The translations under genes were made by a program, and so were the position numbers. The notes beneath the pieces were generated by a model that did not search any database, was not told where the DNA came from, and was given only the letters and a program-made list of their open reading frames with translations. A stretch of DNA of 64,000 bases from Saxidomus purpurata (lineage: Eukaryota; Mollusca; Bivalvia; Venerida; Veneridae): the NCBI GenBank assembly GCA_022818135.1, contig JAFMSR010000017.1, positions 13,166,602-13,230,601 of the forward strand. The letters are read 5' to 3'. Shown in pieces: positions 42,504 to 52,900 of this stretch; position 1 is the stretch's first letter; each line of letters starts with the position of its first letter.

Positions 42504-43997
42504 CTAAACAGGACAAATTTTACGAAAAATTCCCATTGTTTTGTTTGCGATAACATGTGTCGGTAAAATTGTAAAATCCGCCGGCATCTCGCGTGAGATA
42601 TCAAAATTCTCCCAACTGTCGTAAGTCATATTCCTCCATTTTGTAATCGAGTGAAAACAAACAAACCAAGGTCGATGCGTTTTGAAACTCTTTGAAAATA
42701 ATTCTAGAACTGCTGCATGTTTGGGTAAAAACGTCACGTGACTCATTCCAGCGCCATGCATACCGATCAATATGTCTGTCTGACGAATAATATCCAGTTG
42801 TGCCGCCATTGGAAGTGCTTCCATTAGAGACGGCTTCACGCATGCGCGTGGAAAAGCTTTCATCAAATTATTTACGAGTTCTGCCTCATTGAAAATCTTT
42901 CGTCCTACCTTTCCTTCAGTATTTCGGGGATGATATACAGCGTTGCGTCGAAGTATGATTGTTATTCTTAATTTTGTGTAGTCGAGTTGACTCGCTGGAT
43001 CTAAACCAAATTGTGATAGAACAAACGATCTAAATTCCTCTAAATATGGCACCCGCGAGTTTTTGAATTCAGTGATTAGTCCTTGGTTTTCTTCAAGGCC
43101 TAGTATCAAATTTTTATATTGTACCTGGTGAGACATCTGTCCTACCCGTAAAGGCGTCCCGTAGATGGCTTCCCAAGAGTTATCTAACTCCGTATGTGGA
43201 TGGCCATCCATAAAGAGTACAGAGATGTTCATTGGTTGTATTTTAAAATGCATCATAATTACAAATGTATTATATATGTTCCTGACCCAGTTATGCAGAT
43301 TAGCGTAATCTTGTCTTCGCACAGCAACTACGAAATTTTCAACGGAACTTGTGAAAACATATTGAGAGCGGTTTCTATTCATCGATACTAGTATTAAAGA
43401 CTTTAATAAGGTTATCTTTGATGCTCGAGTATCGACGTTGCTTCTATCAAAGCATTCCATTTCCAGAAAGTCACTGTTAAACATATAGTCCTCTCTGTCG
43501 AGCTTTTGGTTCAGAACATCTCTGATTTCCTCACCTCCTTTCGCTTGATTTTCTATTCCACGTCTCCTAGAAGGATCAAGTTTGACATCATGTAGAATTG
43601 CAAATAAATCATTGTATACTTTAACGCGCTTGTCACAGAATGTCCGTACATTTTCTCTCCTCACCCACGAGTCCATGGGCGGCACGTCCAAAGAATATTT
43701 ATCAGTAAAATACGGGTATTCTCTGTATTTAGAAGCGTTTGCATTAGAAAAGCATGCCAGACACTTACTACGTGTTGAGATATTAACTAGTTTCTCAAAA
43801 TCATCTCTTAAATCTAACTTGATTTGACTCAGACTTCCAAATTCTCTTTTTCCGTCATTAATAGTTTCTATCACACGTTTGTAAGTGAATGTTCTGTGCT
43901 TTTCAAATAGGTATCCCATGTTTAGGTAAAGAACAATGCCAACTGCAAACAAACATGTTATCCCTTTACATAAAGAATGTTTTCTTAAATTAACCAT
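42504..43997 (-). CDS. GT61 family (EOGT-like) glycosyltransferase, type II membrane protein, single exon
   Basis: An uninterrupted 497-codon ORF with ATG in good context (AAAATGG) and a TAG stop. A short basic cytosolic tail (MVNLRKHSLCK) is followed by one hydrophobic segment at about residues 12-31, giving a Golgi/ER type II topology, then a lumenal catalytic region with several N-glycosylation sequons. The GT61 signature TDILIGMHGAGMSHVTFLP (histidine near residue 414), followed by AAVLELF, closely resembles the IGMHGAGLTHLLFLP region of EOGT. Upstream, RKIFNEAELVNNL matches the conserved RKILNEXELV-type element, and LFMDGHPHTELDNSWEAIYG is another family block. GT61 enzymes add GlcNAc or xylose to proteins or glycans; donor and acceptor cannot be fixed here. 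No KDEL-type retrieval signal is present. It lacks introns, unlike its neighbours; no poly(A) trace or target duplication was seen to prove retrocopy origin. Confidence 0.88.
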   Translation of the reverse strand: MVNLRKHSLCKGITCLFAVGIVLYLNMGYLFEKHRTFTYKRVIETINDGKREFGSLSQIKLDLRDDFEKLVNISTRSKCLACFSNANASKYREYPYFTDKYSLDVPPMDSWVRRENVRTFCDKRVKVYNDLFAILHDVKLDPSRRRGIENQAKGGEEIRDVLNQKLDREDYMFNSDFLEMECFDRSNVDTRASKITLLKSLILVSMNRNRSQYVFTSSVENFVVAVRRQDYANLHNWVRNIYNTFVIMMHFKIQPMNISVLFMDGHPHTELDNSWEAIYGTPLRVGQMSHQVQYKNLILGLEENQGLITEFKNSRVPYLEEFRSFVLSQFGLDPASQLDYTKLRITIILRRNAVYHPRNTEGKVGRKIFNEAELVNNLMKAFPRACVKPSLMEALPMAAQLDIIRQTDILIGMHGAGMSHVTFLPKHAAVLELFSKSFKTHRPWFVCFHSITKWRNMTYDSWENFDISREMPADFTILPTHVIANKTMGIFRKICPV

Positions 43998-45924
43998 TTT
44001 TGTATGTCGTAATCGACAAGAGCTGTTTTTAAAAGTAAGTTCAATTAATATGAATTTCTTTAAACACCTTATCAGCAGATAAATGATTTAATATGAGTAT
44101 TTTAACGAATATTCGATATCATGGATATGTTATTTGCATTTAAACTTCTTTCTTCCTGTAACGGAAACTATTCTATAGATCCATTCATGGAAGAAAACGG
44201 AAAACGTTATTGTTATTTAAACTTTCTTCTGTAGATATGACAGATATGGTTTAGTAATTAAACTCTCTTCTTTCCTGTCTTTTATATTCTGATACCGTAT
44301 ACGTATTTGTGGTTCTTTCTCCTTTTTTAAAGATAGGTGATGCAGTATCCGTATGTGATGTTTTTCTCCCTGTTAAGAGAGGCGATACGGTATGCCTGAA
44401 AACCTTTCTTTATTTAGGCATTTTATATTTCTTTGGTAGACTCCATCCAACAAACTGAAATATAGAACGAATACCTGTACAATTACAACAAAAACAACAG
44501 CTGGTCGAATTTTCACTGTCCTGTTTTTGTTACCCAAAGTAGAACCTGCCTTACTGCATTTTTCTTCTATTGTTTATTTATTTTGGTTTGGTTAAACAAA
44601 AGATAATTATTATACATTCGGAGTTATCTAAATGTATTGTTTGATAACCCTGAAGACTATATTGAAGTCTGGTATAACTCACATAAGTGGATTACTGAGA
44701 CGTGTGCATGATAATATCGTGTATGCAAAACTTTAACCAGACTTTGTAAGTCAAACAAGGGTCATAATTTGAATTAGATTCATACAAGAGTTATCTTACT
44801 TAAATACCAGACTCATTTGCGACATTTATCAAGTTTCAAATCAATCCCATTAGTGGTGCTGAAAAATGTGTATTATATTAACTTTCATGCAAAATTGTAA
44901 CCAAACTTCAAAGTTCATCAACGGCCTAAATGTGTAATGAATTAAGTCAAGAATAATCAAACTTGTTTGTTGGAGACCCCTAAACATTCTAACGATGTTT
45001 TAGCAATGGTAACGTAGGTATTTGCTTGATACTAGCTTGCACATAAATAAACCAAATCAGGGGTTACTTACATATACTCGGTATAGTACCTAGCATGCGA
45101 ACTTTAACAAAGCTCCATGCCGACTGTAATAGCCCTATAGTCGAGCTAAAAATGAAGAAGTATGTAACACTATGATGCCACATAGTTCTTATTTGCTTGT
45201 TTATTACTGGTACAGGTTGTAACTGTATTTTCTCTATTTTTGAAAAAAAAAATTGTAACATAAAGGTCAAGTTTATATGTGGTAACGTATGTTAAATTCT
45301 AAATATATTTCAATTTACAAATGTTATCCACGTGAATAAGATCAGTTTTTAAATCATCTGGCGCTTAATTTAATTTGGAACGTGTGGCTAAATACATTGC
45401 GTGTTTAAACGTAAAATTAACAGTCTACTATATTTTGTTAACATTTTACCTAGGTGGTAGCGTAAATTTATACCTATCAGTTCCTACTAAAACTTGATAA
45501 ATCCTTAATTTGCTATACATTGTATATATATCAAGGGTGTTTGTAAATAGCATTGTATTACTATCCAGGGCTACACCCTGAGATGTACTGTAATAATAAC
45601 TTTAAATTGGTAATATCCAAAAACAGGCAAGACGGATGCATAGACCCATGTCAGTTTTTATATTGTAGTATTTCGAAATTTAACTGCAACGTGTTGTTCC
45701 TTATCCGAAATAGCTTATAAATCTTATAGTCCTTTTTGTGTGTTGTAGGCCCCTAGGTCTGAAGTATAGGTTTTCCTTTTTCTAATTTTACATTTGTTTT
45801 TTTTATTGAATTTTTTTTTTATATTAAAATGTTGTTGGGATTCATTGTTAGTTTAAACATATTTATTCGCCAATTTTTACAAAACATATGTAATTACAAA
45901 TCATTGTGCAATACAAAAAGCGAG
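43998..45924. other. 5' flank of the GT61 gene, mostly noncoding
   Basis: AT-rich sequence without recognised exons. A decayed tandem-core relative lies at 44725-45152; the GT61 promoter must be near 44000 but shows no clear motif. Confidence 0.5.
44725..45152. repeat. Decayed relative of the 13.5-kb tandem-core element
   Basis: Ends with GCCGACTGTAATAGCCCTAT and AGTCGAGCTAAAAAT, like the tail at 14770-14830, preceded by diverged core-like sequence (CAAGTTTCAAATCAATCCC). Confidence 0.55.
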
Positions 45925-46424
45925 NNNNNNNNNNNNNNNNNNNNNNNNNNNNNNNNNNNNNNNNNNNNNNNNNNNNNNNNNNNNNNNNNNNNNNNNNNNN
46001 NNNNNNNNNNNNNNNNNNNNNNNNNNNNNNNNNNNNNNNNNNNNNNNNNNNNNNNNNNNNNNNNNNNNNNNNNNNNNNNNNNNNNNNNNNNNNNNNNNNN
46101 NNNNNNNNNNNNNNNNNNNNNNNNNNNNNNNNNNNNNNNNNNNNNNNNNNNNNNNNNNNNNNNNNNNNNNNNNNNNNNNNNNNNNNNNNNNNNNNNNNNN
46201 NNNNNNNNNNNNNNNNNNNNNNNNNNNNNNNNNNNNNNNNNNNNNNNNNNNNNNNNNNNNNNNNNNNNNNNNNNNNNNNNNNNNNNNNNNNNNNNNNNNN
46301 NNNNNNNNNNNNNNNNNNNNNNNNNNNNNNNNNNNNNNNNNNNNNNNNNNNNNNNNNNNNNNNNNNNNNNNNNNNNNNNNNNNNNNNNNNNNNNNNNNNN
46401 NNNNNNNNNNNNNNNNNNNNNNNN
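45925..46424. other. Assembly gap, 500 N
   Basis: Exactly 500 N, between the GT61 and lectin genes. Any apparent ORF across it is an artefact. Confidence 0.99.
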
Positions 46425-48042
46425 TAGAAACATTTTCATAGACTAACATTAAAAGGTTTTCGGCAGGTGGGACTACTCACAATCTCATCGACTGCTGAAA
46501 TGCATTCTATTTTGTAGAATTATCTTAGTCCCACATGAAAATAACAACATTTTACATTTGATCCAAAACTTTATGCCAGTATTTCAGAGCTCAATGACAC
46601 CACCCCCATTTTCATGGCAGTAATATGCCAGTATTTTCAATTACCAATCATTGTAATTATAGTTGATAGAAACATTTGTCTCTTCATATTTAATTCTGTT
46701 ATCCAGTGATTATTTCAAAAAGATTTTACCCGTATGCATCCACTTCATTTCAACCAATCAACAATCAAACACATAGTGTAGGTCCGCAAATAGCCTGCTT
46801 CCGGGTTTCACCAATTTAAAATACTCATACCAAACAGGCAGACGACTCGTTAGCTCTTAACGCATACTCTTACCGATATGTATAATACCACTATTGTAGA
46901 CGAATAAAATATTGATGCTGACATGAGAGCAGAGATACTCTCCCTTTCTATCCTTATAATAACCGTATGGTACTGATGTCAAGCTGTTTAGAACTACTAG
47001 ATTTTACTGGGAGCTCTTATATAACGAAAAACAAAAGCGTCAGTGCAAGATGACGTTTATACTCAAAGATGAACTTGCAACAGAGATTAATAGGGTTTTT
47101 GTTTCATCCAACATTCTCTACATGTGGTTAAGATACCAAGAGATTACCATTGCCTAGGCTGACCACCTCTAATCAGTTTCAGTTAAAACAGTAAATTCAA
47201 ATTTATTATTATTAATCAGGGGCGTAGCTGCTATAAGACACAGTATGCCCGGTCTTACAGAATGATTTGAAAATGAAAACTTTAAAACCGTACATATGCA
47301 GTTACTACCGAGGGTGTTGAGTACAGCTAGCTCATCTATTATGAAAATAATCTTGTACTTTACCATTTTTACATGTATGGTAAAATTACTGGTTTTCCGA
47401 AATATTTCGAAGTAAATCAAACAAAAAACATTCCAGGGCAGGTAAGTCATGTCCAAGTTTTTCAGCGCCTAAATTCAGTTTTATAAGCACGAACTTCCTT
47501 CTTCAGATATTGCTATAATTCCTAACTTCTGTGCCATTCAAAATGACACAAAGCAGTTTAAAACCTGGTCGTATTGTCTGTCTAAGAGATTTCCTTTCTC
47601 TATGTTTGACATTTGCGACGTTTTTATGTTTCTGACCTTGCGACATTAATTGTTTTAAAATCGCACTCGCGTTGTATCTAAATCATTTCTGATATTTCTA
47701 TCTTCGTTCTGCCGCGTTGGAGTTCAACTTTGTTCTTTTTTTAAAAAGATTTTTTTTTGTTATTTGGTTAAGGTGTTGAACATGTTACTAAGTATCTTAT
47801 TGTGGTATATAGTGGCTTTACATTGACTGCTTAGTTTGAATGCAGACACGGTTTGACTCCCGATTTTCGCAACTCATTGGATGTATTTGCGATTCATTGA
47901 TAAGATTAAGAAATTTTAAACATTTAAAACTATTTCAGATGCTTTTTGTATACAAAATTGCCCGTGCAATCAAGTATTAACGAATTTTGAAAACATACAT
48001 AAAAAGACTGACAAAGTTGTCAAGTTTCGGACATACAATGTT
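46425..48042. other. Intergenic DNA without recognised features
   Basis: No exon, RNA gene or clear repeat found on either strand. Confidence 0.5.
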
Positions 48043-48242
48043 ATGCGACTATCCAACGTGTTCTTCTTTTTCTCCTTCATGCTGACAGTTTCATTCCAGA
48101 CACAAAAATTGCATGTGTTTGTTATAAAACTACAAGATATGCCTCTCACCATGCTCAGTGGCTTGAACCCGGGATGGGTACTTCTGCGAAACATATTCCC
48201 ATTGTATACTCTTACACAGTGTGCCGTTGTGAATGGAACAAA
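48043..48242 (+). other. Possible signal-peptide exon, function unknown
   Basis: ATG followed by RLSNVFFFFSFMLTVSF, a strong hydrophobic signal-like segment, then an open frame to a consensus donor AA/GTAAGT. It leaves in phase 2, which does not fit the PAN exon at 56252 (entry after one base). A partner exon was not found before the lectin promoter region. Confidence 0.25.
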
Positions 48243-48306
48243 GTAAGTTCTGTCAAACGTCGCCTTTGTCGTTAGCATACAACAATTTAATCATTGGGTC
48301 ACTAAG

Positions 48307-48367
48307 GAGGGGAGAGGGGAGGGGTGGGGTGGGGTGGGTTTGGGGTGTGGGTGTGGGTGGGGCAGGG
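48307..48367 (+). repeat. G-rich tract, G-quadruplex candidate
   Basis: More than eight runs of three to five G with one- to four-base loops (GGGGTGGGGTGGGGTGGG and GGGTGTGGGTGGGGC). Strand-specific G4 potential, about 1.4 kb upstream of the lectin promoter motifs. Confidence 0.8.
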
Positions 48368-49030
48368 TTAGCCCAAGTGATAAACTAGTACAATATAGAG
48401 ACTGTCAAGTAAATGGTATTAATAGATAGTGAATGGACATTTTACAATCGTTGAAATTGTTGGCGCTTTACGTATAGTTTAATGTAACATTCTCTTTGAA
48501 AATTCGATCCCTTGCAACTTGTTTACAAAGACTACAACCTAGAAAGTTGTAGTTCGATATAGTTATGAGGTGGGTTGTTCCAAGCTGTGACGCTTAAATA
48601 AACAGCTTCAATTACGGCGGCACACGTCTCTTTGTAAACAATGTCTTTTCTATTTTAACCCTATTTGTGCATAATTACACATGCTTCTGTATGGAATATG
48701 TCTGACAATATAACATACTATTTTAGGAAGCAAGCGCTCGTACTAGAAAGCGACCAAAGCAAATATTTTTTTAATGTTATTTGTATAACGCACAAAAAAG
48801 GAATATTTAATGCAAAAAAATACCGTATCGAAGTACAGTGTAAACACTAGTTTAATTTGCTATTTGGTCGAATGTCTTTTTTCATTGATGAAATATCATA
48901 AACTTCAGGTAGCCGTAAATACCCCCCTTCCCTCCCTCCCGCACGCACTGCTCTCTCCCGCCGAACATCACGAGACTTACCAAACTCCTCTCTGCAATTT
49001 GACTGGATGTGCTCCATTCTCTGTTATCGC

Positions 49031-49217
49031 TGCAGGGAGAGGTTAAGGTGTTTGCCGCTCATCCCGGAGGTTGTGGGTTCGCGCCCACCAGGGTCACGAC
49101 CGTACTTCCTCATATGACACCAGTACTGGTTCTTCCAGGAAGCAGACTCGAGAGTGACTCGATAAGCCTCAAGCTTTCTTCACAATCGAACTTAAATAAA
49201 TAAGTATAAACTAAACT
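49031..49217 (+). mobile_element. tRNA-derived SINE copy
   Basis: GGTTAAGGTGTTTGCCGCTC, B box GGTTGTGGGTTCGCGCCC, body GACACCAGTACTGGTTCTTC and tail CACAATCGAACTTAAATAAA. No convincing target duplication. Confidence 0.83.
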
Positions 49218-49731
49218 GAAGCGCATGGCAAAGAGCTTTGCTATTTGGCTATTGGCTTAAATTGCCTAGTGGTCCTCTATCAAGTTTGTTCAAATCATGT
49301 CCTCTGGACCTACATTGCACACGCCTTGGGGGAGCCTGGTTTTATAAAGACTTAATAAAAAGGATTCTGGCGTAGTAAGTTCATTTAGAAGAAATAAAGG
49401 TTAACTTGTTGTAAAAGGGATTCGTACCTACTTCCAAAATGCCCGAGATTACCCCCGGTTCAACGGTAACGGATGCATGAAATATGAAAATATCAGGCAG
49501 TTTTGTACCACATGTCTGTTGTCCAATACTTTTAGTACATTGTACCAAAGAAAGAATACAATATTGAAAGTGAATTCGAAAATACGCAGAAAACGCAACC
49601 TGCAAGTAAAAGACATAAAAGTAAAAGTATATCACAGATTTTAATGCTAAAACTATGTCCCCAACGCAGGGAACAGAGGTAGACAAGGAAAACAACAGCT
49701 GTACGTTAAATTGATTCATTTGAAAGAGGAC

Positions 49732-49788
49732 CCAATCACCAAAGAAGACCCAATCAATAATAATCTATAATGCAACCATATATATAAG
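49732..49788 (+). promoter_or_regulatory. Putative core promoter: two CCAAT boxes and TATATATAAG
   Basis: CCAAT occurs at 49732-49736 and 49750-49754 within a short near-repeat (ACCCAATCA twice), followed by TATATATAAG at 49779-49788. A start site about 30 bp downstream would give a 5' UTR of about 115 nt before the ATG at 49931. Spacing is textbook, but AT-rich DNA makes chance TATA matches common. Confidence 0.42.
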
Positions 49789-49930
49789 AAAAAGTCTGAT
49801 AAAATCTAAAGAACTTGGACCTCTTTTAAAACTGGATTGATCAATTTAATTCGAGCTCACTACTAACTAGTTAGACCTGCCGTCGGATACTAGTAACTTG
49901 TTATTTGAAAGTGTTAATTACTTTACACCA

Positions 49931-49979
49931 ATGTTGGCCAAGTTCTTTCTAGCCGTTTTCATTGGTATTTTCGTGAGAG
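49931..49979 (+). CDS. PAN-lectin exon 1: signal peptide
   Basis: ATG with MLAKFFLAVFIGIFVR, a compact hydrophobic secretion signal, ending AGAG before GTAAGT (phase 1). Phase matches the PAN exon acceptor, and promoter-like CCAAT and TATA motifs lie 140-200 bp upstream. Confidence 0.72.
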
Positions 49980-52900
49980 GTAAGTGCATAACCACATAAA
50001 ATTACCATTAAAATAAATTTATTTTTTATTCATGCAATGTTTCAAAATCCGAATTCACATTTTATGACACGGATCACGAACCCGTATACAGATAAAGTAT
50101 GCTGTTTGAACCAAACCTGCATAAAATATTATCGGTTAATGTAAAATAAACTGGCATTAGATGACTTTTAGCACAGTTCATCCCATCCAGTGTTGATTAA
50201 TCATAATTTTATGTTTAAAGGAATGTGCACACTTCCATTAAATGCCTTGGGCAGTAGATATGAGTGAGTAAAATGATACATGCCTTATGTCATATTTGGC
50301 GTTTAAGGCAGAGCGATTTTAAAAGCTTTTCATTTTAGACAAAGTGATTTTGAAAGCCTTTCAATTGAGACAAAGTGATTTTGTAAGCTTTTCATATGAG
50401 ACAAAGTGATTTTGTAAGCTTGTCATTTGAGGACTAATTTCGCACTTCTGATGCAGAGTTATTTTCCAAGTACTTCATTTGATGGAACCCGGTTTTGCAA
50501 GCTCTTAATTTGGGCAGAGCGATTTTGCAATCTTTTGTTTGAGGCGTAATGAGCTGTTAAGTTCTCTATTCTAAAAGAAGCGATTTTGCAAGTACAAATG
50601 TTATATATGTGAAACAGAGAGATTTGGCAAATATTTCTTTTGAGACCGAGCTATATTTGAGGAAGAGCAATTAAGCAAGTACTGCGTTTGAGGTAGAGTG
50701 AATTGGCAAGTGTCTCATTCGAGAAAGAGCGATTTTTTATGAGACATCGCGATTTTTCAAGTATTGCATACGGGCCAGTGTGATTGGCTAGGACTTCCTT
50801 TGAAGCAGGACATTTTAAAGATAAATCATTTCAGGCAGAACAAGTTGTCTTTATAGGTAAAAGAAAATATCCGTTAACAGTTCGCTTTGGGTTAACTTTT
50901 CTCATTTAATGGCGACTGTCGACAACTATTTCTGTCTCTAATTGTTGTGGCGTTATGGGTTTCAGGAAACCTACTGTTTTACTGTTTTTCATTTATCAAT
51001 GTGTATTTCTGAAATTTTCACTAAATTAGTGAAATGTTGAAAATGAAAAAGAAGCTTGAGGTATACACGTATAATGCATTTCTGTGGTTCTATTTCTTTG
51101 GTCAAACATATTTCACATGCAGTCTGTATTAAAGTTATCTCTTATTTTATGCATAGATTTTAAAAGAAAATCCTTTGTATGCTCGGCTATTCACATAATA
51201 GTATAAAAATGGCATACAGCAATCAACACGAAAAGTAATATTTCAAAAGGTATAGATAATGGTATATCAAACATTTTAACACTACCTCCAGTTCGTCTCA
51301 TGCATACGTGTATAAGGAAAGAAGGACGTGAGCCTTCGGCCTTCGTGATTACATTACTACGCATCTAAACTCCACACCGTGATATACAAACCGATATATC
51401 ACTCTAAAGTAAAATCTATTTCCTAAGTAATAATTGACGTTATAGCATATCTATAAATGTTGCAGAAATATTTAATTTATTGTAGATGACATAAGAGACC
51501 CTCCAGATACTCGTCTTATATCTTCATATTTGTCATAGAATAATAGAAATAATTTCTCTGAATAGGCTACGCTTTGAGAACACACTATGCATTATCTCGC
51601 ATATCAGTACCAGTAAATTTTCCCAAATTTATTTCAGATTTATGAGAAGAGACAGTCTTCAGAAGGTCAACTGTATTCATATGTTATTGTTACATATACT
51701 CTTTCTATAATTTTCAGAACAAAGATTGTTGTTATATTTGCACTGCTGTTTGAGTTTAGGTATTGTATTCGTTGACGCAAAAATGAAGTGATTCTAGGCT
51801 TCTGAACATACAGGAGAATTCTAGGCTTCTGAACATACCGGAGACTGGTTTGCTCAGTTGGTTAGAGTGTTATTATATTATCATTTTTTTGTTTGGTATA
51901 TGGAATTATGTATTTTTATTATTTGGGATTGAATATCATACGACACCGTTATTGAATTTACTGATCTTGTTATCGGGTTCAGTAAACTTTGTGAATAATT
52001 AATGTTTTCATCTAAATACTTGTTTAACCAAGCTGATTTGTTATTGAGTGGATACATATAGACCAGCATGCAATGTTTACCTTATTTCAAAGCTCGCAGT
52101 TCATAATGGAGAGTTGGGAATCGGCATTCTTTATTACTATTTACCAGAACTCAAGGCCTGGCCTGTCTTTACAGTTTGCCCTACTTCCGATCCAATCGAA
52201 TGTCCCCATTTCATTCAAAAAAGCAAATTGTATTCTACATAATATTATTGACTCAATATCTCCAATATGAAAATAAGTATTTCAATTATTTTTCCAATAA
52301 GTGAGACTGTGACATCACAGAGCTAAGCTCCGCCCTAAATCTCTATGATATATTTCAATACAACTGTGGTCTGTATATGGGACAAAACTGTAAGCCGGTC
52401 ATATGTCCAAGTTACAGGAATAAATATTGTTATTGTGCAGTCAAATCTATTCTATTCGTATAGTAACTGCTGTAGATCTACGTATGTAAAGGTTATTATA
52501 TGTTATTAGAAGAGTGATTTGATATTGGCCCTGTTATTTGTCCATTCGTATTTGCCCGAGCCCGTAGGGCCAGGGGACAAATGACAGGGCCTATATCAAA
52601 TCACTCAATTAATGACAATTTTATTAAATAACTAATCAAACTAAAAATGATTCATGTATCATATTCACTGGCAGTAACTCTTCAGAAACAGACAGTAACA
52701 TGCAGATCTTAAAAAAATAACTCTTACATATTCAGTATTGAAATAAACATATTGGTGTGGGTATTCAATTTCTAAGTTGGAACATTTTCTATCTTTCTAA
52801 ATGGGTTTTCAGGAAGAAAATTGATTAAAAGTTGATTTTCATTTTTGCGAATAGTTATTCAATAAAGGTCTATATAACAGGAATAAGCAAATCTATTGCG

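Noticed and set aside
45829..46449. ORFs of 173-205 codons
   Set aside because: They consist almost entirely of the 500-N gap.
48043..48242. Alternative first exon of the PAN-lectin gene
   Set aside because: It exits in phase 2 while the PAN exon needs one preceding base, so the join would shift frame; the exon at 49931 fits.
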